Made by a program: the position numbers and the translations under genes. A stretch of 64,000 bases of DNA from Paenibacillus durus ATCC 35681. Lineage in GTDB: Bacteria > Bacillota > Bacilli > Paenibacillales > Paenibacillaceae. Shown here piece after piece: positions 16,979 to 26,394 of the stretch (positions within the stretch are counted from its first letter, which is position 1; each line of letters starts with the position of its first letter). The notes beneath the pieces were generated by a model. The model was not told where the DNA came from, ran no database searches, and worked only from the letters and a program-made list of their open reading frames with translations. The DNA lies in contig NZ_CP011114.1 of NCBI RefSeq assembly GCF_000993825.1, forward strand, positions 1,426,001-1,490,000. The letters are read 5' to 3'.

Positions 16979-19720
16979 GTGTCCGATTTAATATTTGAGC
17001 AGGTCTATCTTCGTTCATCCAGTGGAATCGCCATGATTTCTCTGCAGGATGGGATGATGACGCGCTGCAATCCGGCTCTCTGCCGAATGTTCGGCTATAC
17101 TGAGCAAGAACTGAGGGGACTTCGTTACGGTGAGCTTGTGATGCCGGATGAGAATTACGCCTCCGTCCCCTACTCTATTCTTACATTTATGCTGGCCCAG
17201 CCCGGCGAGGAATGTTATAAAGAAAAGCGGTTTACCCGAAAAGACGGCGGGCTGCTGTGGGCGAAGCTTCATCTGATATTGATTCGGGAGCAGCCGGAAG
17301 GCGAACCTCACTGTCTGGTTGTCGAAGTGACAGACATCACTATTCGCAAGCAGGCCGAAGAGAAGCTGCGGGCCAGCGAGCGGAACTATCGCCTGATCTC
17401 CGAGAATTCACTGGACTTCATCTCGCGGAACGCGGTCGACGGATTTGCCACTTATCTGTACGCCTCGTCGATCTGCCTGCAGATGTACGGCTATACTCCG
17501 GAAGAGATGACCGGCACCCGGGCGCTTGATTATATCCATCCCGATGATTTGGGTATGGTAAAGAATTACCTGCAAGACTGCATGAGGGGCAAGGAGAATC
17601 TTCCGATTCTGTTCCGTTTTCGGTGTAAGGACGGAAGCTATATGTGGACTGAGACAACGCTCCGCCGCGTGTATTCCGAAGATAAGCAGAACTATGAGAT
17701 TATCGCGGTCTCGCGGGATGCCGGGGGCCGCAAACAGTATGAAATGAAGCTGGAGGAGAGCCAGAACCGGTACAAATCCCTATTCGAGTATAATCCTTCC
17801 GCCATCAGCGTCATGGATTTGCTCGGCCGGACCCTGTCTGTGAATTCCAGTATGGAATATATGACCGGCTATGTCCGCTCCGATCTTCTGATGTCCCATT
17901 TCACCGAGGTCGTTGATTCGGATGAACTGAACTACGTGAGCGAACGATATCGGCGCGCTGTGGGAGGCATTGCCCAGACTTTTGAGAGCCGAATCGTTCA
18001 CCGGGACGGTCATATTGTGGAGGCCAGTATGATTTTTGTGCCCATACTGGTGGATGGCGATGTGGTTGGCGTGTTCAGCATTACAAGCGACATTACGGAA
18101 CATAAGCGCCATCTCAATCAAATTGAAAAGCTAAGCTACGAGCATGCGCTGATCCTGAACTCGGTATCCGAGGGGATATTCGGCATCGACATGGAAGGCC
18201 GGACGATGTTTATTAATCCGGCGGCAGCCGGTCTGCTCGGATACGGGCCAGGGGAGTGGACGGGCCGCAGCCAGGATGACCCGATTCAACTGATGAGGCT
18301 GAGCGGCGAATATGCGGGCGAGCAAATGAGCCTGCTTCGGATGTTCTCGGAGAGCGGAATGCACGACGAGCGGGAAGGCGTCTTCTGGCGGCAGGACGGC
18401 TCAAGCTTCTTGGTCAATTACCGTATGTCTCCGCTGTATGACAAGGGGATAAGAAAGGGAACCGTTGTCGTATTCCGGGACATTACGGAAGAGAAGGAGA
18501 TCCGGCGGGCCAAAGAATCAGCCGAGCAGGCGGACCGCGCCAAATCGGAGTTTCTGGCGATTATTAGCCATGAGCTGCGCACGCCGATGAACGGGATTAT
18601 CGGTATGACGGATCTGCTCAAGGATACGGAGCTGGACGAGGAGCAGCGCGGTTATGCCGAGATCATCAGCCAGAGCGGAGAATCGCTGCTGCACATTCTG
18701 AACGAGGTGCTTGATTTCAGCAAAATCGAAGCGGGCATGATGACGCTGGAGCTTAAAGAGGTAGACTTGCGAGGTGTGCTGCAGGGCGTAAGCGATCTGT
18801 TCTATCCAAAGGTGTCGGATAAAAGGCTGAATCTTAGCTACGATATGGATCCGGAGCTTCCGGAAACGCTGATTACCGACGAGGCCAGACTGCGGCAGAT
18901 TCTTGTGAATCTGGTGGGCAATGCCGTTAAATTCACGAATAGCGGCAGCATTGACATTGAAGTGAAGCTGGGCGCGGTCCGGAATCCTTCCCGGATCATC
19001 GTGCTGTTTACGGTAAAAGATACCGGTATTGGCATTCCCGAGGACAGACAGGGACAGCTGTTCCAGTCCTTCACGCAGCTTCATCCATCCATTAACCGGA
19101 AATACGGCGGAACGGGCCTTGGGCTTGCGATCAGCAAGAAGCTGGCCGAGCTTCTCGGAGGCACGATCGGCGTGGACAGCCGGGAGGGCGAGGGTTCTTC
19201 GTTCTACTTTACGGTGGAAGCCGTAATTCCGGGCGGAGCGGTCCCCTCCGAAGAGGAGGCGGAGGAGGAGACGGGTGAACCGCATGGACCGGAATCACCT
19301 GACGAAGGCCGGTACGGTCCTTTATCCATCTTGATTGCGGAAGATCATCCGGTTAACCGGTATTTGATGAAGACCTTTTTGCAGAAACGGGGGTATTCTC
19401 CGGATATCGCGGAGGACGGGGAACAGGCTGTGAGGGCCGCTAACTCAAAAGACTATGATCTGATCCTCATGGATATCCAGATGCCGTTAATGGACGGCCT
19501 TGAAGCGACCGCTCTGATCAGGGAAAAATACGGCCCCCACCCGATCATTATTGCGGTAACGGCTTTCGCCAGAAAAGAAGACAGGGAGATGTGCATCAAA
19601 GCGGGAATGCAGGATTTCATTTCCAAGCCGATCCATGGCGATGATCTGGACAGGGTGCTGAAGCAGTGGGGGCCAGCGAGTGCGTTAACCGGCAAAATAA
19701 TGGTAAGCGAGAGCGATTGA
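16979..19720 (+). CDS. Hybrid sensor histidine kinase with four PAS domains
   Basis: A 913-residue soluble hybrid kinase: PAS1 (about 8-125), PAS2 (135-252), PAS3 (260-382), PAS4 (390-512), HisKA with His531 (SHELRTPMNG), HATPase_c with the N box (NLVGNAVKFT), DTGIGIP and YGGTGLGLAISKKL, and a C-terminal receiver with Asp832 (LILMDIQMP) and the Lys of SKPI. No membrane segment is visible, so the signal is probably cytoplasmic. There is no HPt domain or partner regulator beside it. The start is GTG at 16979, seven bases after GAGGAGGG; the ATG at 16955 would put that site inside the gene. Confidence 0.92.
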   Translation: MSDLIFEQVYLRSSSGIAMISLQDGMMTRCNPALCRMFGYTEQELRGLRYGELVMPDENYASVPYSILTFMLAQPGEECYKEKRFTRKDGGLLWAKLHLILIREQPEGEPHCLVVEVTDITIRKQAEEKLRASERNYRLISENSLDFISRNAVDGFATYLYASSICLQMYGYTPEEMTGTRALDYIHPDDLGMVKNYLQDCMRGKENLPILFRFRCKDGSYMWTETTLRRVYSEDKQNYEIIAVSRDAGGRKQYEMKLEESQNRYKSLFEYNPSAISVMDLLGRTLSVNSSMEYMTGYVRSDLLMSHFTEVVDSDELNYVSERYRRAVGGIAQTFESRIVHRDGHIVEASMIFVPILVDGDVVGVFSITSDITEHKRHLNQIEKLSYEHALILNSVSEGIFGIDMEGRTMFINPAAAGLLGYGPGEWTGRSQDDPIQLMRLSGEYAGEQMSLLRMFSESGMHDEREGVFWRQDGSSFLVNYRMSPLYDKGIRKGTVVVFRDITEEKEIRRAKESAEQADRAKSEFLAIISHELRTPMNGIIGMTDLLKDTELDEEQRGYAEIISQSGESLLHILNEVLDFSKIEAGMMTLELKEVDLRGVLQGVSDLFYPKVSDKRLNLSYDMDPELPETLITDEARLRQILVNLVGNAVKFTNSGSIDIEVKLGAVRNPSRIIVLFTVKDTGIGIPEDRQGQLFQSFTQLHPSINRKYGGTGLGLAISKKLAELLGGTIGVDSREGEGSSFYFTVEAVIPGGAVPSEEEAEEETGEPHGPESPDEGRYGPLSILIAEDHPVNRYLMKTFLQKRGYSPDIAEDGEQAVRAANSKDYDLILMDIQMPLMDGLEATALIREKYGPHPIIIAVTAFARKEDREMCIKAGMQDFISKPIHGDDLDRVLKQWGPASALTGKIMVSESD

Positions 19721-19746
19721 TATAGATGAATCGGCCGGAATGCAAG

Positions 19747-20616
19747 CTATTTCGCCGAACCCAGCAGCTGGTCCCATTCTTCTTCGGAATCTGGGCTGGT
19801 ATACACATACGGAGTGGAAGATTGCTCAACCTTTGTAACGGATTCGGCATCGATTTGCAGCGTTTCCTTGCCCTTGTAAACAACAACTTGAAGCTTGCCC
19901 CGAACCTTGATCCAGGTATCCACGGGCAGGCTTTTTTGCTGCTTGGCATATACTAGAATACCGAGCGGCGTTGCATCGGCAGTGCAGCACTGCACAAGAA
20001 AGCGGCTTACCGCGAAGCGGCCGCCCATGGAGCCGGTATTCTCGCGGTACAAAAAGCCGCTGACCACAATCTCTTTTCCCTCGAAATCATGCTTGAACCT
20101 TTCGAGCGTTCCCAAGGTTTCCGTAAAGATTTGCGGAAATACGGGAATAACCGGCTGGCTGTACAGCTTTTTAGCTAAGGCGGCGAATTCTGCGGCGAAT
20201 GGATCGCTCGTCTGAAACCGGGCGGATTCCTTAGGAACGAGCGATGAATAGTTTAACGAAATACCTTTGCGGGTTGCGGCGGCGCTCCCGAGCGCGCGGT
20301 CCGGCAGAGCGAATCCGAGCAACAGGGGAAGCAGGAAGACACCGTACATTGCGGCGCTGCCGGCCCGTGAACGCGGAAGCTGGCGGCCGCAGCCGCAGAT
20401 GGCGCTCGGTCCGCCGAACAGGGCCTGGACAGCCAGACTGAGCGCCATGAATGAGAGCGGAACCGGGCAGAGCCTGACCCAGACCGCGAGCTTTGGCGTG
20501 ACATAATAGTGGAGCGCATCATGCCGCGCCAGGTGTTCGATGTAGACGGCGAAGGCCAGCAGAACGGCCGCCCGGAATAAGTAATGGCGTTTGACGCTGC
20601 CGGAACTATACATCAT
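19747..20616 (-). CDS. TIGR03943 family membrane protein (YcgQ-like)
   Basis: A 289-residue protein with several N-terminal hydrophobic segments and a soluble C-terminal half holding GKEIVVSGFLYRE, CCTADATPLGILV and VRGKLQV, as in the TIGR03943/DUF1980 family that is nearly always next to a DUF318 permease. It follows the permease by 40 bases and is the last gene of the minus-strand operon. The start is ATG at 20616 with AGGAGG six bases before it. A role in zinc handling with the permease is inferred from the Zur box at the head of the operon. Confidence 0.8.
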   Translation of the reverse strand: MMYSSGSVKRHYLFRAAVLLAFAVYIEHLARHDALHYYVTPKLAVWVRLCPVPLSFMALSLAVQALFGGPSAICGCGRQLPRSRAGSAAMYGVFLLPLLLGFALPDRALGSAAATRKGISLNYSSLVPKESARFQTSDPFAAEFAALAKKLYSQPVIPVFPQIFTETLGTLERFKHDFEGKEIVVSGFLYRENTGSMGGRFAVSRFLVQCCTADATPLGILVYAKQQKSLPVDTWIKVRGKLQVVVYKGKETLQIDAESVTKVEQSSTPYVYTSPDSEEEWDQLLGSAK

Positions 20617-20655
20617 ACGTCTCCTCCTAAAAGTTTTGCGGAGCATAGGCGAAAA

Positions 20656-21645
20656 TCACAGCCATCCCGACAGCAGAATCGCGCCGGTGAAGACAGTGGA
20701 GGCAATCAGAAAGAACAAGTAGAGCGCAAACCTTGTCTTGAAAAGCGACATCAGCATCATCGCATTCTTGAAGTCGAGCATCGGACCGAGCACCATAAAG
20801 GCCAACAGCGAACCGGAAGGGAATGAATGTGCAAATGACGAGGCCACGAAGGCGTCGGAGGTGGAACAGAGTGACAGGATGAAGGCGAAGCCCATCATAA
20901 AGAGATAGGAGCCAAGCGGTCTGCCGCCGATAGAAGCTAGGCTGCTCTGAACGACGAAGGTCTGGATGAGGGACGTGAGCAGACAGCCGAGTATCAAATA
21001 TTTTCCCATTTCAAAAAAATCATCCGCAGCATGCGTGAACACGGCCGCGAGCCTGCCTCCGTTCAAGGCTTCATGGTGCAGTTCTTCATCACCGCGCTGC
21101 ATGGAGAGACGGAGCGGCGAGCGCTTGACGGTGGCGTAAACGATAAACCCAATGATAAGCGAAACGGCGAAGGCTAGGCCCATCCGGGCGTAAGCCAGGC
21201 CGGGGTGACTGCGGAAGGCGGTCAGCGTGGCGCTGAAGACGATCGGATTAAGGATGGGGCCTGATAGGATGAACGCAATCCCGACATAGAGCGGCATCCC
21301 CTTGCGGAGCAGCCGCCGGACGAGCGGAATCATTCCGCATTCGCAGATAGGGAAGATAACGCCCAGAAGACAGGCGAACAGCAGCGCCGGAAGCGCCTGC
21401 CGCGGAACCCAGCGGGTAATTGCCTCATCAGGGATGAAGACGCCGATCACCGAGGACAGCAGCGCACCCGTTAGAACAAAAGGAAGAGCCTCCAGCAAAA
21501 TGCCGATAAAGCCTGTCTTGAACGTATAGAGATAAGGACTGTCCAGCAGCTCGCGGTGCTGCGGAAGCCACAGAACGGCGGGGATGATCAGAAAAGCCGC
21601 GGGCAGGAGCAACGGCAGCATTTTGAGCGGCGAAAAAGAGGTCAT
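20656..21645 (-). CDS. DUF318 (ArsP/YraQ-type) permease
   Basis: A 329-residue membrane protein of about eight helices. FPICECGMIPLVRRLLRKGM is the cysteine motif of the ArsP_1/YraQ family, and ILSGPILNPIVF and FILSLCSTSDAFVASSF are its two conserved half-repeats. It lies between a COG0523 GTPase and a TIGR03943 protein, the arrangement of B. subtilis ycgR-ycgQ. The family includes organoarsenical exporters, but here the Zur-box context favours a role under zinc limitation. The ribosome site is AAAGGGGAA. Confidence 0.82.
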   Translation of the reverse strand: MTSFSPLKMLPLLLPAAFLIIPAVLWLPQHRELLDSPYLYTFKTGFIGILLEALPFVLTGALLSSVIGVFIPDEAITRWVPRQALPALLFACLLGVIFPICECGMIPLVRRLLRKGMPLYVGIAFILSGPILNPIVFSATLTAFRSHPGLAYARMGLAFAVSLIIGFIVYATVKRSPLRLSMQRGDEELHHEALNGGRLAAVFTHAADDFFEMGKYLILGCLLTSLIQTFVVQSSLASIGGRPLGSYLFMMGFAFILSLCSTSDAFVASSFAHSFPSGSLLAFMVLGPMLDFKNAMMLMSLFKTRFALYLFFLIASTVFTGAILLSGWL

Positions 21646-21662
21646 GCGGCTTCCCCTTTCTG

Positions 21663-22679
21663 TCAGCGGAACAGGGCGGCCCAGCGCTCAGCCAGCTGTT
21701 CCCCGTTGAGATTTGTGCCGATAAATACGAGATAAGGTGCACCGGGATACCGGGAATCTTCCCATGTCGTCCGTGAGCCGGCATGCTGAACCAACTGCAC
21801 CGGCTTTCCGCCGGGAAGCTGCACATGCCCTTTGGCCCGTAGCAGCCTGTCCGCCCATTCCCCGAAGAACGCTTCAAGCACCGCCTTCGGCAGCGTCTTG
21901 CCTTGCGGAAAAGCCAGCGTTACCGCGCCAACTTGCGAGAACGAGGCAGCGTGTTCCCCGGGCGCGTTGTCCGGTACGGCTTCACTACGCCCGGCTGCCG
22001 TCTTCCGGAGCGGGCTTCCCTGGAAGCCCAACGGTGCCCGCTTGGGCAGCGGTTTCGTCTCTTTCGGGACAATTCCGGCCAGCAGGGAGTGCAACGGAAT
22101 CCGGCTGTAGGCTGTGAATTCAATCTCCGCATTGGGGTTCCGTTTGCGGATCGCTTTTTCAATCTTGGTCAGAATTTCCGGGGTTACGAGATCGCTTTTG
22201 TTCACAATAATGAGATTCGCCAAAGCCAGTTGGCTGCGGAGCGTGCGTACAAGCTGTTTGTCCGAGGACAGACGGCTGTTATAGTCGAGCATGTTTTCAG
22301 CGTCAACGAGCGTCACCACAGCATGCGCCGACAGGCGGGTTGCTAAGTACGGCTCATGAAGAGACCGTGAAATCTCATCGGGGTCGGCTACGCCCGTAAG
22401 CTCTATGAATATCACGTCGGGACGCCGCTTGATCAGCAGCTCCAGACTGTCTCCGAGTTCTTCCCTGCGGCTGCAGCACACGCAGCCGTCCAGCAGCTTC
22501 TCAACCGCAGCGCCGGTCTGCTCCTCCAAGATGTACCCGTCCACATCCTGCTTGCCAAGCTCGTTCATCAGGACGCCCGGCTGAAGGCCGCGCGCATAGC
22601 TCTCTTTTAGCAGGGACAGCAGCAGGGTTGTTTTGCCGCTTCCCAGAAATCCACTCAAGGTAATTACCGGTATTCTCAT
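21663..22679 (-). CDS. COG0523 metallochaperone GTPase
   Basis: A 338-residue G3E-family GTPase. The P-loop is GFLGSGKT (10-17), the metal site is Cys66-x-Cys68-Cys69 (CVCC), and the guanine motif is NKSD. The C-terminal CobW domain is present but short, and a Pro/Arg-rich linker joins the two halves. The start is the ATG at 22679 behind GGAGGAG; the GTG two codons upstream touches that site. It is the first gene of a minus-strand operon with the permease and TIGR03943 protein, divergent from a second COG0523 gene across a Zur box. It probably delivers zinc to client enzymes under starvation. Confidence 0.86.
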   Translation of the reverse strand: MRIPVITLSGFLGSGKTTLLLSLLKESYARGLQPGVLMNELGKQDVDGYILEEQTGAAVEKLLDGCVCCSRREELGDSLELLIKRRPDVIFIELTGVADPDEISRSLHEPYLATRLSAHAVVTLVDAENMLDYNSRLSSDKQLVRTLRSQLALANLIIVNKSDLVTPEILTKIEKAIRKRNPNAEIEFTAYSRIPLHSLLAGIVPKETKPLPKRAPLGFQGSPLRKTAAGRSEAVPDNAPGEHAASFSQVGAVTLAFPQGKTLPKAVLEAFFGEWADRLLRAKGHVQLPGGKPVQLVQHAGSRTTWEDSRYPGAPYLVFIGTNLNGEQLAERWAALFR

Positions 22680-22817
22680 TCCCACTCCTCCGATTCTCCG
22701 ACTCTCCGTAAAGATTGCTATATTCTTAGTTCCATCTATACGTGTCCGGCCCCGTATAAAGACCGATTTTCTTGCATCTGTCCCAATAGAGGCGTCGGCA
22801 TTTTTGCCGCGTCATGG

Positions 22818-22846
22818 TTGACATAGGTGAACTAAAATGATTTAAT
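22818..22846 (+). promoter_or_regulatory. Promoter of the rightward COG0523 gene
   Basis: TTGACA (22818-22823) and TTTAAT (22841-22846) are separated by 17 bases. The -10 overlaps the Zur box, so Zur-Zn would block polymerase directly. Confidence 0.7.
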
Positions 22847-22862
22847 CGTAAATATTACGATT
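22844..22862. promoter_or_regulatory. Zur box
   Basis: AATCGTAA-ATA-TTACGATT is a perfect 8-3-8 palindrome that matches the Bacillus Zur consensus (TCGTAATnATTACGA) with one central difference. It overlaps the rightward -10 and abuts a leftward TATAAT (complement of 22860-22865), so one site can silence both operons when zinc is plentiful. Confidence 0.88.
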
Positions 22863-22934
22863 ATAGTGCGCCGTGAAACCTGATAAGCGCCGCGCTAATC
22901 GGATGAATGATAATAAGGAGTGAAATCTTAGTCC

Positions 22935-24143
22935 ATGAAAAAAATACCCGTCACCGTGCTTAGCGGATATCTCGGTTCAGGCAAGACGACGCTGCTGAAT
23001 CATATTTTGAACAATCGGGATGGCCTGAAGGTGGCCGTTATCGTCAACGATATGAGCGAAGTGAATGTGGATGCCAATCTGGTCAAGTCGGGCAATACGC
23101 TGTCCCGGACAGAGGAGAAGCTGGTGGAAATGTCCAACGGCTGTATCTGCTGCACGCTGCGCAACGATCTGCTGCTCGAAGTGAAGAAGCTTGCGCAAGA
23201 GGACCGGTTCGACTATATCCTGATCGAATCCTCGGGAATCAGCGAGCCGGTTCCGGTCGCGCAGACATTCACGTATGCGAGCCCCGATCTGGATGTCGAT
23301 CTGACGGAATTGGCCCGCCTGGATACTATGGTAACCGTTGTAGACGCGAACCGTTTCTGGCATGACTTTGGCTCGGGCGACAGCCTGCTTGACCGCAATC
23401 AAGGAACGGACGAGAGCGATTTCCGGGATATTGTCGATCTGTTGATCGACCAGATTGAGACTTGCGACGTGCTGCTGCTGAATAAATGCGATCTGGTGGC
23501 GGAAGAGGAGCTGAACAAGCTGGAAGCGGTTCTCCGCAAGCTTCAGCCGGAGGCCAAGATCATCCGGACGGTTAATGGCGCCGTCGATCCGAAGGAAATC
23601 CTGAATACCGGTCTATTTGATTTTGAAAGAACGAGTCTGTCCTCGGGATGGATCGCCGAGCTGAACAAGGACAGCCATACGCCGGAGACGGAGGAATACG
23701 GCATCTCTTCTTTCGTGTACCGCCGCAGAAGACCTTTGCATCCCGAGCGGCTGAGTTTCTTTTTCAACAATTGGCCGGTTGAAGTGGTGCGAGCCAAGGG
23801 CTTCGTCTGGATGGGTACGCGCGGCGACATTGCCGCTTCGCTGAGCCAAGCGGGACCTTCTATCCAGTTCGGACCTGCCGGTTACTGGCTGGCATCGCTG
23901 CCACAGCAACAGCAGCTTGAGGTATTGGAAAGCGAGCCGGAGATCAAGGAGAAATGGGACGAGCAGTGGGGCGACCGGATGACGGAGATTGTGTTCATCG
24001 GAATGGATATGGACCGCGCCGACATCGAAGCGAGGCTGGATCGCTGTCTGTTGACCGACGAGGAGATGAAGCAGGATTGGAGCAAATTCAACAATCCGCT
24101 TCCTTGGCCGTCCGAGGAGGAGTTAATGCCTGCTGGTAATTAA
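22935..24143 (+). CDS. zagA: YciC/ZagA-type COG0523 zinc metallochaperone
   Basis: A 402-residue G3E GTPase close in length and domain order to B. subtilis YciC/ZagA. GYLGSGKT (11-18), Cys70-x-Cys72-Cys73 (CICC), ESSGISEPVPVAQTF, NKCD, and a full CobW C-terminal domain (about 235-370) ending in an acidic tail. The B. subtilis protein is induced by zinc starvation and supplies metal to client enzymes such as FolE. The promoter here carries a Zur box, which supports the same control. The symbol rests on overall resemblance. Confidence 0.85.
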   Translation: MKKIPVTVLSGYLGSGKTTLLNHILNNRDGLKVAVIVNDMSEVNVDANLVKSGNTLSRTEEKLVEMSNGCICCTLRNDLLLEVKKLAQEDRFDYILIESSGISEPVPVAQTFTYASPDLDVDLTELARLDTMVTVVDANRFWHDFGSGDSLLDRNQGTDESDFRDIVDLLIDQIETCDVLLLNKCDLVAEEELNKLEAVLRKLQPEAKIIRTVNGAVDPKEILNTGLFDFERTSLSSGWIAELNKDSHTPETEEYGISSFVYRRRRPLHPERLSFFFNNWPVEVVRAKGFVWMGTRGDIAASLSQAGPSIQFGPAGYWLASLPQQQQLEVLESEPEIKEKWDEQWGDRMTEIVFIGMDMDRADIEARLDRCLLTDEEMKQDWSKFNNPLPWPSEEELMPAGN

Positions 24144-24228
24144 CTTGGACCGTCGCTGAAAGGACCGATCCCGGCGCAGCGCAACCAAGCCGGCACCTGG
24201 CGCTAAATTAAAATATTGAAAGGCTTCG

Positions 24229-24267
24229 AGGCCGACTCTCTTACCGGAAGGTGGAGACCGGCCTTTT
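24229..24267 (+). terminator. Probable terminator after the COG0523 gene
   Basis: AGGCCG (24229-24234) pairs with CGGCCT (24259-24264) around an imperfect inner stem, followed by TTTT. Confidence 0.6.
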
Positions 24268-24368
24268 CGTCATATTCGATAGGAGCATGTTTTTTTGCGA
24301 TAAGGAAGGATTTGGAATATATTGGAGCGAATAGTAGTGAAGAGTAAAAAAAACGAATGGGGGACAGC

Positions 24369-25046
24369 ATGCAAAGCCACGAACAATATTGGAACCAACG
24401 GTTTGGGAAGGAAGGCATGATTTGGGGGACGGAGCCGAGTCCGACCGCCTATATGGCAAAGGATCTGTTTCTGTCCCACGGTGTCCGGACGGTATTCGTG
24501 CCCGGGGCCGGGTATGGGCGCAATACGAAAGCTTTCTCACAAACATTCGAGGTGGAAGGGGCGGAATTAAGCGAGGCCGCCGTGAAGATAGCGGAGAAGT
24601 GGGACCCGGACAGCCGGATCACTTGCGGCTCCGCGCTGGATGACCCGGAGCAGGGCGAATGCTATGACGCGGTATACTGTTATGATGTGCTGCATTTGTT
24701 CCTGGAGCCGGAACGCCTAAGGCTGGTGGCCGCCTGCTTGAAGCAGCTGCGGCCCGGGGGCCTCGTCTATTTTACCTGCTTCTCCGACGAAGATCTGAGT
24801 AACGGCCGCGGAGAGCGGCTTGAACCGGGAACCTACCGTTATAAAGAGGGGAAGTTCGCCCACTTTTTCAGCGAGGACGATCTAAAGGCGCATTTCTCAG
24901 AAATGGAAATATTGGAGACCGGCACCTTGAAGGAGATGTTTGGCGGGCCGAGCGAGGGGCAGCATGAGTATATTTTGAGAACAATCGCCGCCAGGAAAAA
25001 AGGCTCAGGCGGAATCGCCGAAGAAGATCCCCGCGACTCCACCTGA
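24369..25046 (+). CDS. Class I SAM-dependent methyltransferase
   Basis: A 225-residue methyltransferase. The SAM-binding glycine motif is VFVPGAGYGRNT, motif II acid is AELSEAAV, and motif IV is YDAVYCYDVLHLF. The N-terminal EQYWNQRFGKEGMIWGTEPS resembles the TehB/thiopurine-methyltransferase group. The start ATG at 24369 follows GGGGGAC; the ATG at 24357 overlaps that site. It stands alone between the Zur locus and a convergent regulator gene. The substrate is unknown. Confidence 0.78.
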   Translation: MQSHEQYWNQRFGKEGMIWGTEPSPTAYMAKDLFLSHGVRTVFVPGAGYGRNTKAFSQTFEVEGAELSEAAVKIAEKWDPDSRITCGSALDDPEQGECYDAVYCYDVLHLFLEPERLRLVAACLKQLRPGGLVYFTCFSDEDLSNGRGERLEPGTYRYKEGKFAHFFSEDDLKAHFSEMEILETGTLKEMFGGPSEGQHEYILRTIAARKKGSGGIAEEDPRDST

Positions 25047-25060
25047 CAAGGCGGGCAGCA

Positions 25061-25654
25061 CTAATTATTACTGCCCTTGGGGACGCAATCGGCGAACAAA
25101 ATGGCCCGGGGTATCCGGAAGAACGCTTCCGCCTTTTCCTGCAGGGAAGGAGACGGGAGCTGGCTATTGTGCAGCCATTTGCGAAAGGTCCCGGGATGAA
25201 CCCCAATCCAATACCCGGCGTCGGTGACGGAAAGATCATGCACCATGCACAGTCCGGTCAGAATGTCGCTGCGGCGTGGATACACCTTGCTCCGCTTCAT
25301 GTACCTGGAAGGAGCAGGCTGGCACAGAATCGGACTCTGGCGAAGCAGCGCTTCATTAAACAAGACATGCTGGGGATAACCGAGATAGCGGCAGGCTTTT
25401 TCCATATTGGTCCTGGACGGAATGCGGCTTTCATACACCCAGGCGCTAACGCTCCTTGAGGATACGGAAAGCTCTTCCGCAAACTTGGACAGCTTGATAT
25501 CGCGGGACATCAGCACGGCTAGCAGCACGCGGTTGCGGATCTGGCTTCTCTGGGGACGGCGGAATCTCTTAATCCGGACGCCCTTTCCCAGATATTTGCG
25601 GTTAACCAGAGACCACGCCTGTATTTTATAAGGCTCTGACTGATTTGTAGGCAT
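25061..25654 (-). CDS. Protein with two tandem XRE-like helix-turn-helix units
   Basis: A 197-residue basic protein containing the same ~60-residue unit twice. Unit 1 (about 42-104) has FAEELSVSSRSVSAWVYESRIPS and ends YLGYPQHVLFNEA; unit 2 (about 129-191) has AGYWIGVHPGTFRKWLHNSQLPS and ends FFRIPRAILFADC. The matching ends argue for internal duplication. The N-terminal 40 residues are rich in Lys/Arg. The start ATG at 25654 follows GGAGGT. I do not recognise a named family. A DNA-binding role reading a direct or inverted repeat is likely, the target unknown. Confidence 0.7.
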   Translation of the reverse strand: MPTNQSEPYKIQAWSLVNRKYLGKGVRIKRFRRPQRSQIRNRVLLAVLMSRDIKLSKFAEELSVSSRSVSAWVYESRIPSRTNMEKACRYLGYPQHVLFNEALLRQSPILCQPAPSRYMKRSKVYPRRSDILTGLCMVHDLSVTDAGYWIGVHPGTFRKWLHNSQLPSPSLQEKAEAFFRIPRAILFADCVPKGSNN

Positions 25655-25924
25655 ACTACCTCCGATTTCTTGAAATATAAGAAAGAATAAGCTTTATGCT
25701 TATCCTTGACCAAATATTTCAACGAGAAACGCTTCCGTCTTTAAGCGGGACGGTGCAGCCGTTTCTTTTTGAAAATATACTACAATACTTGTCCGTTTCA
25801 AGGCAATGGATATTCCTTACACATCCCCTGCCGCCGCAGCTTCCTTTCGGAAAACGGGGGGTTATGATATATTTTTAATAAACTTATAAACACATTACAA
25901 TCCAATAACGGGGAGCGAAAAGAA

Positions 25925-26212
25925 ATGATAAAGCATGTTGTGTTTTTTAAACTGAAGGATGGTTCGGAGGAAAGTGTGGCCAAGACCGTCGCCGTGCTTC
26001 GCAACATGGAAGGAAAAATCCCTCAGCTGATCTCGCTGGAAATCGGAGCCGACATTCTGCGCACCGAGCGTTCATTCGATATCGTCTTGACCGCAGCTTT
26101 TGCCAATCTCGAAGATCTCGACGCTTACCAGGTACATCCCGCGCACAAGGAAGTTATCGCTTATATTAGTGAGGTTAAAGAGCTTTCCTTCGCTGTGGAT
26201 TACGAGCTTTAA
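25925..26212 (+). CDS. Dabb (stress-responsive alpha/beta barrel) protein
   Basis: A 95-residue protein with the Dabb signature: opening MIKHVVFFKLKDG, central FDIVLTAAFANLEDLDAYQVHPAH and ending in a beta strand. The family forms dimeric beta barrels; most members are uncharacterised, a few are cyclases or stress proteins. The ribosome site is GGGGAGCG. The 270 bases upstream hold no gene I can support; AT-rich sequence at 25870-25905 probably includes its promoter. Confidence 0.8.
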   Translation: MIKHVVFFKLKDGSEESVAKTVAVLRNMEGKIPQLISLEIGADILRTERSFDIVLTAAFANLEDLDAYQVHPAHKEVIAYISEVKELSFAVDYEL

Positions 26213-26267
26213 AAGGTATTTATCTGTCATAAACACGGCTATCTGATGACGGAAAGCGGTGAGCGGA

Positions 26268-26378
26268 ATGCGTGAGCTGGAATACCCGATGGAAGCGTTA
26301 ACCTATCTTGTGGTATTTTTTGCGGCCTGCTTTATTATGCTGTTTTGGCTGAAGCGCCGCGGCAAACGCCGCAAATAG
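26268..26378 (+). CDS. 36-residue single-pass membrane protein
   Basis: ATG at 26268 after GCGGTGAG opens a 36-codon frame with a hydrophobic helix (YLVVFFAACFIMLFWL) and a strongly basic tail (KRRGKRRK). It stops 16 bases before the next start, so it is probably in one transcript with the DUF86 gene. The composition and inside-positive tail fit a real N-out/C-in membrane peptide. No family is recognised. Confidence 0.55.
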   Translation: MRELEYPMEALTYLVVFFAACFIMLFWLKRRGKRRK

Positions 26379-26394
26379 CAAAGGAGTGCCTGAA

